From assembly GCA_022360105.1 (NCBI GenBank), contig JAKSDL010000134.1:1-24504 (forward strand): a DNA stretch of 24,504 nucleotides, written 5' to 3'. Within the stretch, counting starts at the first letter, position 1. The number at the start of each line of letters is the position of its first letter. Of the stretch, positions 1 through 5,735 are shown piece after piece. The notes under the pieces are model-generated. The model did not search any database, had not been told where the DNA came from, and saw nothing but the letters and a program-made list of their open reading frames with translations. The position numbers and the translations under genes are program-made. The stretch is from Pseudomonadota bacterium (GTDB taxonomy: Bacteria; SAR324; XYD2-FULL-50-16; JAHJRI01).

Positions 1-294
1 CTGGCAGCATTACTACTTGTGTTTACCGGCTATAAACCTAAAACCCACGATTTAAAAGAACTGGTTCAGTCGGCCTCCAATCAAGATCCGTCCTTGATAA
101 TGGTATTTCCCAAAACAGACAAACTGGAAAAAAAGAGGTTCAGCCTGTTACGACGAGCATATATCGATGCCCGTTATGATATGGAAAACTTCAAAGTGAC
201 CAGGGAAGATTTGCAGTGGCTTGGGGAACGTGTCCGAAAACTCAGGGACATCACTGCAGACACCTGCAGAAAAAAAATCTCCAGCTTCTCCTGA
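1..294 (+). CDS. HEPN-domain protein, C-terminal part (5' end outside window)
   Basis: The reading frame is open from base 1, so this is the end of a gene that starts off the left edge; the GTG at 19 is only the first in-frame start codon. The visible ~97 residues read LAALLLVFTGYKPKTHDLKE, then AYIDARYDMENFKVTREDL. This matches the second half of HEPN domains, with their AxKALL-x-GxxPxTHDLxxL and AR(Y/F)...T.E patterns. HEPN proteins are all-helical and are usually encoded next to a minimal nucleotidyltransferase (MNT), forming toxin-antitoxin-like pairs, or act as RNases. The RX4-6H catalytic motif of RNase-type HEPNs is not visible in this part. The partner gene would lie to the left. It is separated from the gas-vesicle genes by a repeat-rich gap and is probably unrelated to them. 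Confidence 0.7.
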   Translation: MAALLLVFTGYKPKTHDLKELVQSASNQDPSLIMVFPKTDKLEKKRFSLLRRAYIDARYDMENFKVTREDLQWLGERVRKLRDITADTCRKKISSFS

Positions 295-716
295 ATTAAC
301 AAAAACTACTGTATCTAAAGAGTTGAGGCACATTAAACCAGAAGCCAGGGGGACATGAAACATAATGTTATTAAGTCTTCTCCTGGTTTTTGGGTTCACC
401 AATGATAAAATCACTTTAAATTGAGTGTCGCCCCTACGGGACTTTATAGGTGGAGGTAACATAAAGTCAGTGGTTAAAACCACTGGCTACTATCTTTCGC
501 TCCTACGGAATTTAAATGAGCTTGAGCAAAATCCCGAAGGGATGGCACATCAGTGACCAGAGGTGTTAACTGCTGGGGGATCGAAACCAATGCACTTGAA
601 TTTTTTACTGTAGAAAAGCCGTTTTTTGTGTTATTCTCAACAGAAAACTTGTTTCTCCTCTCTGGTTGCTATAGGCAAACGGGCTAGAACCTTCTTACCT
701 GAAGAAGACAAATATC
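295..716. other. Intergenic region with no supported gene
   Basis: I see no convincing reading frame on either strand over these 420 bases. The interval holds a degenerate structured repeat (listed separately, about 421-585). It then has an AT-rich stretch before the response regulator at 717, which presumably carries that gene's promoter, but I could not identify clear -35/-10 or sigma-54 elements. Confidence 0.5.
421..585. repeat. Degenerate structured intergenic repeat (REP-like)
   Basis: It contains an 18-bp hairpin with 8-bp perfect arms around AA (CAGTGGTT-AA-AACCACTG, 468-485). Two copies of TCGCYCCTACGG flank it, at about 428 and 498. A second hairpin follows at about 531-545 (ATCCC-GAA-GGGAT). 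From memory, the arrangement 'hairpin - GGCTACTATCTTTCGCTCCTACGG - TCCCGAAGGGA' recurs between genes in many environmental bacterial genomes as a dispersed non-coding repeat. The copy looks eroded, because the two CCTACGG boxes are no longer followed by matching arms. Confidence 0.45.
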
Positions 717-1409
717 ATGGAAAAGCAAACGGAAATAATTAATTTACTCCACGTCGAAGACAACCAATTGGATGCCGATCTTTTAGCTGACTCCCTGGAA
801 CAGGATGAGCAAAGGCGTTACCAGATAACTCGTTGTATTGATGGGGATAGTGCTTTGGAGCAAATCCGAAGTAGTGACTCCAAGTTTGATGTTGTACTGG
901 CAGATTATCATTTGCCGACTATCAACGGCTTGGATTTCCTTAAGATCCTGCTGAAGGAAAAGTATGCAAAACCCATGGTTCTGATCACGGGCATTGGAAC
1001 GGAGCATTTAGCGGTGGAGGCTTTAAAATCGGGTGTGGATGATTACGTACCCAAAGATGGCAACGGTGCCTACCTTGAGTTACTTCCCATTGTGATTCAT
1101 GAATCTTTGTTAAGCCACGAAAATAAAATTGCCAGGGCCAAAGCTGAGTATGAAAATACCAAAATGGTCAGCGAGTTAAAACAGGCTTTGGAAGACATTA
1201 AAACGTTAAGTGGCCTGATTCCGATCTGCGCCAATTGCAAAAAAATACATAATGACCGTGGAGCTTGGGAACACATTGAACAGTACATAGAATCCCATAC
1301 CCATGCCAGATTCTCCCATGCCATTTGCGAGGAATGCGCTGAAACCCTTTACAAAGGCAGCAAGTGGTGGAAAAAAAGACAGAAAAAAAAACATAAACCT
1401 TCCTCCTGA
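717..1409 (+). CDS. Response regulator with Cys4 C-terminal module
   Basis: The 230-aa protein has an N-terminal receiver domain (about residues 8-130) with the acidic pair E14/D15, phospho-acceptor D63 (VVLADYHLP) and conserved K113. No DNA-binding output domain follows. Instead, after a helical linker (135-165), there is a module reading LSGLIPICANCKKI with C171, C174, C204 and C207 and an FSHAICEEC signature. This Cys4 tail occurs at the C-termini of many response regulators and PAS/kinase proteins in Desulfobacterota. It looks like a small zinc ribbon, but its function is not established as far as I know. The gene is co-directional with the gvp operon but separated by 332 bp containing the operon's own promoter, so it is likely a separate unit. 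It may be part of the same phosphorelay. Confidence 0.85.
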   Translation: MEKQTEIINLLHVEDNQLDADLLADSLEQDEQRRYQITRCIDGDSALEQIRSSDSKFDVVLADYHLPTINGLDFLKILLKEKYAKPMVLITGIGTEHLAVEALKSGVDDYVPKDGNGAYLELLPIVIHESLLSHENKIARAKAEYENTKMVSELKQALEDIKTLSGLIPICANCKKIHNDRGAWEHIEQYIESHTHARFSHAICEECAETLYKGSKWWKKRQKKKHKPSS

Positions 1410-1519
1410 TCCGTATCGATTTGATAGTAAAGGACATAGCTCAATGGTCTCCGGGAATTGAAAAACAAACTCCTTTCTTGCAAATCACCGTTCGTAAAGC
1501 TTCCTGATTGCCAAATAAT

Positions 1520-1556
1520 ATGGAATCGATTCCATTATCTATGGTATCGACTCCAT
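1520..1556. promoter_or_regulatory. Twin palindromic activator sites (probable enhancer)
   Basis: ATGGAATCGATTCCAT (1520-1535) is a perfect 16-bp palindrome. ATGGTATCGACTCCAT (1541-1556) is a near copy with 14/16 identity. The two centres are 21 bp apart, i.e. two helical turns, so two dimers would sit on the same DNA face. They lie roughly 110 bp upstream of the sigma-54 -24 element, the usual distance for NtrC-type enhancer sites. The cluster encodes such an activator at 15794, so I infer these are its binding sites. A LacI-type repressor operator is the main alternative, as the central CG resembles that family. Confidence 0.6.
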
Positions 1557-1654
1557 AGCAAAGACTCCCGCACCGGCTTGTTGCGATTCTTCGAAAAGAG
1601 TGGGTTGGTTTTATTTTTTATCTTAAAAATCAGTATGATATAAAATAATTTTCA

Positions 1655-1675
1655 ATTAGGCACCACTTTTGCTGA
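1655..1675 (+). promoter_or_regulatory. Sigma-54 (RpoN) promoter of gvpA operon
   Basis: The sequence TTAGGCACCACTTTTGCTG has GG at 1659-1660 and GC at 1671-1672, with exactly ten bases between. This fits the invariant GG-N10-GC of sigma-54 promoters and most of the YTGGCACG-N4-TTGCW consensus; the mismatches are T to A before GG and G to C after CAC. Transcription would start near 1684. It lies directly upstream of gvpA, with palindromic upstream sites and a sigma-54 activator encoded in the same cluster. Confidence 0.72.
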
Positions 1676-1741
1676 AAGCTTGATCAGCAAACACGTTCGG
1701 TGTGTACTTTTTCTAATTGTTTAACTTCTAGGGAGCACAAA

Positions 1742-1960
1742 ATGGCAAAAGTTGTCAAAGGGACCGATTCCCAAAGTCTGGCCGAAGTGATCGACCGTAT
1801 TTTGGAAAAAGGGATCGTGATCGATGCCTGGGCAAAGGTCTCACTGGTCGGAATTGAATTGTTGTCCATCGAAGCCCGTGTTGTAATTGCTTCAGTGGAA
1901 ACTTACTTGAAATATGCGGAAGCAATCGGTTTGACTGCAACGGCTGCAGCTCCGGTTTAA
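1742..1960 (+). CDS. gvpA: Major gas-vesicle shell protein GvpA
   Basis: This 72-aa protein is the main structural subunit, which polymerises into the ribs of the hollow, gas-permeable vesicle wall. Nearly the whole length matches the family: [20 protein letters not shown], then [20 protein letters not shown] and [13 protein letters not shown]. This is the alpha-beta-beta-alpha hydrophobic core of GvpA. The start is the ATG at 1742, preceded by GGGAG (1731-1735); an upstream GTG in the same frame at 1700 would add a non-homologous extension and is rejected. It is the first gene after the sigma-54 promoter. A strong hairpin follows its stop, which could raise gvpA mRNA over downstream genes, as expected for the most abundant protein. 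It is the canonical GvpA among three family members here (others at 7784 and 8399). Confidence 0.97.
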   Translation: MAKVVKGTDSQSLAEVIDRILEKGIVIDAWAKVSLVGIELLSIEARVVIASVETYLKYAEAIGLTATAAAPV

Positions 1961-1977
1961 CCACATCATTTCAGGCC

Positions 1978-2012
1978 AATAATCCAAAGCGGCCTGCTGT
2001 CTTTGGATTATT
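1978..2012 (+). terminator. Intercistronic hairpin after gvpA (attenuator or mRNA stabiliser)
   Basis: A perfect 12-bp stem (AATAATCCAAAG / CTTTGGATTATT) has an 11-base loop, and GGCC/GGC outside the stem can extend it with one bulge. No run of T follows, so it is not a typical intrinsic terminator. Placed between gvpA and the gvpC-like gene, it could protect the gvpA message or cause partial termination, giving the shell protein in excess of downstream products. Confidence 0.6.
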
Positions 2013-2057
2013 GCCAATTTCAGTTGGCTGTTCCTAATTTAAAGCATAAGAGGCGCA

Positions 2058-3059
2058 ATGGGAAAATTCGCCGATGAGATGATTGATCTGCAAAAACAGA
2101 TTAAAAGAGATCGTCAAGAACGCAACACACTAAAACAAAAACTACAACAGGGACACCGTCAGTTAGAGCAGGATGTAAACAAGATGCTTCAGCAGGCTGG
2201 AAAAGAGCGCCGGGATGCCAATATTCTGGGATCACTGGAAGACTTTCGGGCTAAAATAGGCGAAGAGGTCGCTCAAATCAGACATGAGACCAACGAGTGG
2301 AGAAAAAAACACAGGGAACTTCAAGAATATAATGCAAACCAGGGCAAGCAGGAACGTCAGGAATTTGGCAAAAACCTGCGCAGTGACGTGATGCGACTGT
2401 TAGCAACCGCAAGTCAAGACCGCACTGCCAAGGCCAAAGTGTTAATGAAGGAGCTGCACGACTATCGAACGCAGGTTGCCACTTTTTTGTCGGATTTACG
2501 TGCAAAATCACCCGACCGGGCAAGGGAAGCGGTTCGCTTTCGCAAAGAGGTGGAAAAGAAAAGAAGCCAAAACCTGAAAGACCTGCAGGCTATCGCTCAA
2601 AAAGGCCGTGAAGACAGGGCTGTGTTTATGTCCGATTTGAGAAAAACGGTCAATGAGAGCCGCAAAGAGGCTCAGTCCGTTCTTTCCGAATTTTCCAAAG
2701 ACCTGCAACGAATCCGTGGCAGCTGGCAGGGAACAGCAGTGAGCGAAACCCTTCGGGAAGACGCCTCCCCGCCGATAGCAGAAGCACAGGCTCAAATTAC
2801 CGAAACCGTAAAAACAGATGAAACCGGACAAACCGAGATATCGGATATGCTTGGTGAATTGGAAGGCGCGGATGACGATTTAACGCTGATTAAAGGTATC
2901 GGCGAGGAGAGACAAAAACTACTGAATGACGCTACCATCCATACCTTTTCCGATCTGGCCGCAACCACTCAGGAACGGCTTTGCGAAATCATGGAAAAAC
3001 GAATCGGAGAAAAGGAAGCCAAAGACTGGATCAGGCAGGCAAAACTCATGTTACCCTGA
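2058..3059 (+). CDS. gvpC: GvpC-like coiled-coil vesicle protein with C-terminal helix-hairpin-helix
   Basis: This 333-aa, strongly charged, helix-rich protein sits directly after gvpA, the classical gvpC position. Residues 1-235 are heptad-rich with loose repeats of the form V..FLSDLR / AVFMSDLRKTV / SVLSEFSKDLQRIRGSWQG, resembling the repeat units of GvpC, which binds outside the GvpA ribs and strengthens them. A low-complexity acidic linker (about 236-275) leads to residues 277-333, which begin LIKGIGEERQKLLNDATIHT and look like a helix-hairpin-helix or 'LIKGIG' domain normally used for DNA or protein binding. That domain is not part of classical GvpC. GvpC proteins diverge fast, so the assignment rests on position and repeat character. 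The start is the ATG at 2058, with GAGG upstream. Confidence 0.68.
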   Translation: MGKFADEMIDLQKQIKRDRQERNTLKQKLQQGHRQLEQDVNKMLQQAGKERRDANILGSLEDFRAKIGEEVAQIRHETNEWRKKHRELQEYNANQGKQERQEFGKNLRSDVMRLLATASQDRTAKAKVLMKELHDYRTQVATFLSDLRAKSPDRAREAVRFRKEVEKKRSQNLKDLQAIAQKGREDRAVFMSDLRKTVNESRKEAQSVLSEFSKDLQRIRGSWQGTAVSETLREDASPPIAEAQAQITETVKTDETGQTEISDMLGELEGADDDLTLIKGIGEERQKLLNDATIHTFSDLAATTQERLCEIMEKRIGEKEAKDWIRQAKLMLP

Positions 3060-3112
3060 AATGATTAGCAACAGCGGAATCAGGGACTCCCTCATTTCAA
3101 CGGAGCAACCCA

Positions 3113-4090
3113 ATGAGAGACAACACCCTAAAGGTTGTGGACAATAACCGGGAAACCACGGCGGCCAGGAACGATGATCTGGTACAGGCCGAAGCCGGCA
3201 GCGACTTTGTTAACAGTACTTATGTGCAAAACGTGACCCATCGAGCGCTTGCGTACCTGGAAGTGGGATATCCGATCCATCTCAGCGGACCGGCCGGAAC
3301 CGGCAAAACCACCCTGGCCTTTCACATTGCAGCCCAGCTGGGACAACCGGTTACCTTGATCCATGGTGATGACGAGTTTGGCAGCTCCGATCTGATTGGG
3401 CGGGATTCGGGTTATAAAAAAGTGAAGGTGGTGGATAATTATATTCACACGGTCGTAAAAACCCAGGAAGAACTCAACACCAATTGGGAGGATAACCGCC
3501 TGACAACCGCCTGCATGAACGGCTATACACTGATTTACGATGAATTTACCCGCTCGCGCCCCGAAGCCAACAACGCCTTGTTGAGTATTTTGGAAGAAAA
3601 AATACTGAATCTTCCCAAGCTCAGGCGACATGGCGATGGTTACATGGAAGTCCACCCCGGTTTCAGGGCTATTTTTACCTCCAATCCCGAAGAGTACGTG
3701 GGTGTGCATAAAACCCAGGATGCTTTGCTGGATCGCCTGATCACCATTCAGCTCGGACATTTTGATCGCGCTTCCGAAATCCAGATTGTCACTTCCAAAT
3801 CCCATCTCAACCAAAAAGAAGCGGAGGTGATCGTGGATCTGGTAAGGGAGTGTAGAAAAATCGGGGTCAATAACAGCCTGCCCACGATTCGGGCAGCGAT
3901 TGCCATCGCCAAAGTTCTGGCCCACCGTGGCGGACAGACCCGGGCTAAAAACCCGATTTTTCGTGAGATCTGCCACGATGTCCTTGGCGTCAATAGCGCC
4001 AATGTCACACGAAATGGAGAACCGGTCATGCCTGAATTGATCGACCAGTTGATTCAAACGGTTTGTCGTAAAAAGCAAAAAAAGTCGTAG
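3113..4090 (+). CDS. gvpN: Gas-vesicle AAA+ ATPase GvpN
   Basis: A MoxR-like AAA+ ATPase of 325 aa, required for vesicle growth and enlargement in other organisms. Walker A is GPAGTGKT (residues 59-66), Walker B is LIYDEF (140-145) and sensor 1 is in IFTSNPEEY. The family signature FGSSDLIG lies at about 89-96, and DALLDRLITIQL carries the Arg-finger region. Length and motifs match GvpN throughout. It follows the gvpC-like gene by 53 bp; the start is ATG 3113. A long antisense frame spans the gene, but its translation has no family character. The AGAGGCACA repeat element lies immediately downstream. Confidence 0.95.
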   Translation: MRDNTLKVVDNNRETTAARNDDLVQAEAGSDFVNSTYVQNVTHRALAYLEVGYPIHLSGPAGTGKTTLAFHIAAQLGQPVTLIHGDDEFGSSDLIGRDSGYKKVKVVDNYIHTVVKTQEELNTNWEDNRLTTACMNGYTLIYDEFTRSRPEANNALLSILEEKILNLPKLRRHGDGYMEVHPGFRAIFTSNPEEYVGVHKTQDALLDRLITIQLGHFDRASEIQIVTSKSHLNQKEAEVIVDLVRECRKIGVNNSLPTIRAAIAIAKVLAHRGGQTRAKNPIFREICHDVLGVNSANVTRNGEPVMPELIDQLIQTVCRKKQKKS

Positions 4091-4100
4091 GCATTTATTA

Positions 4101-4187
4101 TAGAGGCACAAAGGAGATCAGAAACTAAAAAAGAATCAAGCAAACCTTTTTTTAAAAATCTCTATGAACTCTGTGGCTCTATGATGA
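4101..4187. repeat. Short dispersed repeat, copy A (MITE-like)
   Basis: This ~87-bp element has left end TAGAGGCACA, middle AAGCAAACCTTTTTTT and right end GAACTCTGTGGCTCTATG. It matches copy B at 7656-7744 over nearly its whole length. The left end is similar to the reverse complement of the right end (best seen in copy B), so the ends form imperfect terminal inverted repeats. It sits between gvpN and the next gene. Similar 'CACAGAGACACAGAG' intergenic repeats are, from memory, widespread in deltaproteobacterial and other genomes. Confidence 0.7.
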
Positions 4188-4217
4188 ACAATCAAAAAAC
4201 CAAACCAGAGAGGTGAG

Positions 4218-4628
4218 ATGCCCTTACCAAAAACCGCCAAACGCGGGTTGGAAAACATCAAAACCAATATGAACCGAGTGGACCGTATTCGTAAGCCTTA
4301 CATGGCTTATCTGAGAATTGGTGCGCTTGAGATGGAAAAGATGAGGCGGCTGAAAGAACGAAAGAATATTCAGGAACGAATGGAATTGATAGATCACCGT
4401 TGTCTGGAAATCGAACGGGAAAAGGCCATGCTGCAGCAATTGGTTACCAACTGTGCCGATGCCCCCTTGGATTTTGCTCATTTGACAAAGGAAAGAGCGG
4501 ACGAGCTGATGGAGCAACAGACCGAGGAACGCCCGAAAGAGCCTGAATCCCCACAAATCAAACAACAACCAAGAAACGAAACATCATCTCCTCGAACCGC
4601 TCAAAAGGGTTTCAGGATCAAGTATTGA
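4218..4628 (+). CDS. Small charged gas-vesicle accessory protein (gvpV position)
   Basis: This 136-aa protein has no catalytic motif. Residues 1-75 are basic and helical (RIRKPYMAYLRIGALEMEKM, then ERKNIQERMELIDHRCLEIE), probably forming a short coiled coil. The last ~45 residues are proline-, glutamate- and glutamine-rich and likely disordered. Its place between gvpN and the first gvpF equals that of gvpV in the Serratia ATCC 39006 cluster as I remember it, so I infer an equivalent accessory role, but I cannot confirm homology by eye. The start at ATG 4218 has a good ribosome-binding site (AGAGAGGTG). Copy A of the dispersed repeat lies just upstream and could affect its expression. Confidence 0.7.
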   Translation: MPLPKTAKRGLENIKTNMNRVDRIRKPYMAYLRIGALEMEKMRRLKERKNIQERMELIDHRCLEIEREKAMLQQLVTNCADAPLDFAHLTKERADELMEQQTEERPKEPESPQIKQQPRNETSSPRTAQKGFRIKY

Positions 4629-4676
4629 TGAACGTTGATTTCTTGTGAATCACTATAACCCAATCTGGTGATTGCC

Positions 4677-5423
4677 ATGGTTGCAAAAGACTCTCTTTAT
4701 CTCTATGCCATCGTTTCCAATGACCAACCCTATTCTTTAGGCCCCTGCGGTATCTCGGGAGAAGAGGTGTACGCCATTGGTCAGGGCGATGTGGCTGCCA
4801 TCGTCAGTAAATTCGCTTTGAAGAAGATAAGGCCTGAGCGTCGTCATTTGTCGGCCCATAACCAAGTGCACAGAGAATTGAACAACCTGACGTCTCCCAT
4901 CCCGGTCAGCTTTGGGATTATATCCGATGATGCAAACAAGGTAAAAAAAATTCTGACCTTGAACCAAAAACCCCTTGTCGAAAAGTTGAATCAAATTCAT
5001 GACACCATGGAGATGGGATTAAAGGTGATCTGGAATGTGCCGGACATTTTTTCCTATTTCGTGGATCAATATCCGGAACTGAAACAGGCCAGAGACAAGG
5101 TTTTTCTCGATAACGCCAATCATAACAGGGATGAAAAAATAGCTTTGGGTAGAATTTTCGATCAGCTGCTGAATGATAATCGCGCTCAACATACCCAAAC
5201 CGTAGAAGAAGTTTTAAAAGAATATGTTGAAGATGTCAGGCACCTGAATTGTCGGGACGAAAAACTGGTGATGAACCTGGCCCTTTTGGTTTCCAAACAC
5301 AGGGAAAAAGAATTTGAAACCGGTATCTTCAATGCCGCAGCCAAATTTGATGATTACTACTCCTTTGATTATAAAGGACCTTTTGTTCCGTATAACTTTG
5401 TAGAGATGGAGATCGATTTTTAG
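4677..5423 (+). CDS. gvpF: Gas-vesicle assembly protein GvpF/GvpL, copy 1
   Basis: This 248-aa protein belongs to the GvpF/GvpL family, accessory proteins that bind GvpA and are needed for vesicle nucleation. Diagnostic parts are the N-terminal LYLYAIV strand, the HNQVHRELN...PIPVSFGII block (residues ~60-85), corresponding to the family's 'HE.V...PVLPVRFG' motif, and the C-terminal GPFVPYNFVEME (~234-246). I take the ATG at 4677 as start because TGGTG (4666-4670) gives it a ribosome-binding site. An in-frame GTG at 4668 overlaps that site and has none. It is followed by gvpG at 27 bp. Two further paralogues (20018, 20836) are far downstream. Confidence 0.93.
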   Translation: MVAKDSLYLYAIVSNDQPYSLGPCGISGEEVYAIGQGDVAAIVSKFALKKIRPERRHLSAHNQVHRELNNLTSPIPVSFGIISDDANKVKKILTLNQKPLVEKLNQIHDTMEMGLKVIWNVPDIFSYFVDQYPELKQARDKVFLDNANHNRDEKIALGRIFDQLLNDNRAQHTQTVEEVLKEYVEDVRHLNCRDEKLVMNLALLVSKHREKEFETGIFNAAAKFDDYYSFDYKGPFVPYNFVEMEIDF

Positions 5424-5450
5424 GTAACCATTCGCAACCCAAGGGTTCCC

Positions 5451-5714
5451 ATGCTATTGATAGATAATCTGATGCTGCTTCCGTTCAAAGGACTGCTGGG
5501 ATTGGCAAAACGCATTCATGAAGCTGCCGAGGAAGAGATGGTACAGGAGAAAGAGGCCATTACCGGACAGCTGACCGAACTGTACATGATGCTTGAGACC
5601 GAACAGATCAGCGAAGAAGAGTTTGAAACACGAGAGACTGAATTACTGGAACGTTTGGATGCTATTGAAGCGGCTGAGGAAGAAGACGAGGAAGGCCATG
5701 AAGACGAAGTGTAG
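5451..5714 (+). CDS. gvpG: Gas-vesicle protein GvpG
   Basis: This small 87-aa acidic helical protein is conserved in gas-vesicle clusters, usually right after gvpF, as here. The N-terminus MLLIDNLMLLPFKGLLGLAK is the family hallmark (hydrophobic stretch with LPFKGL). It is followed by a Glu-rich helix EAAEEEMVQEKEAITGQL and LTELYMMLETEQISEEEFET, where 'L..LY..LE...I.EEEF...E..LL.RL' is typical. The last ~15 residues are almost all Glu/Asp. In haloarchaea GvpG binds GvpF and is essential for vesicle formation. Confidence 0.95.
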   Translation: MLLIDNLMLLPFKGLLGLAKRIHEAAEEEMVQEKEAITGQLTELYMMLETEQISEEEFETRETELLERLDAIEAAEEEDEEGHEDEV

Positions 5715-5735
5715 CAACCATGGAAGCAAACGGCA

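Larger units (their letters stand above)
1410..1741. promoter_or_regulatory. Upstream control region of the gas-vesicle operon
   Basis: This 332-bp AT-rich gap has no credible gene. The 61-codon TTG-initiated frame at 1458-1643 has poor start context and unremarkable composition. It holds, in order, two tandem palindromes (1520-1556), an AT-rich stretch (about 1610-1655) that could be bent, a sigma-54 type promoter (1655-1675), an untranslated leader of roughly 58 bases, and the gvpA ribosome-binding site GGGAG at 1731-1735. Confidence 0.7.

Noticed and set aside
148..483. 111-codon minus-strand frame over the HEPN gene tail and the repeat
   Set aside because: It is antisense to the HEPN frame and extends through repeat DNA; no domain is recognisable.
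1458..1643. 61-codon TTG-started frame in the gvpA control region
   Set aside because: It runs through the palindromic sites, has no ribosome-binding site and no protein-like pattern.
1625..1650. Possible IHF site between the palindromes and the sigma-54 promoter
   Set aside because: AATCAGTATGATA matches the consensus only partly; in AT-rich DNA this is not better than chance.
3128..4111. Long (327-codon) minus-strand open frame across gvpN
   Set aside because: It is fully antisense to a clearly conserved gene; its translation shows no domain and its composition reflects the complement of gvpN codons.
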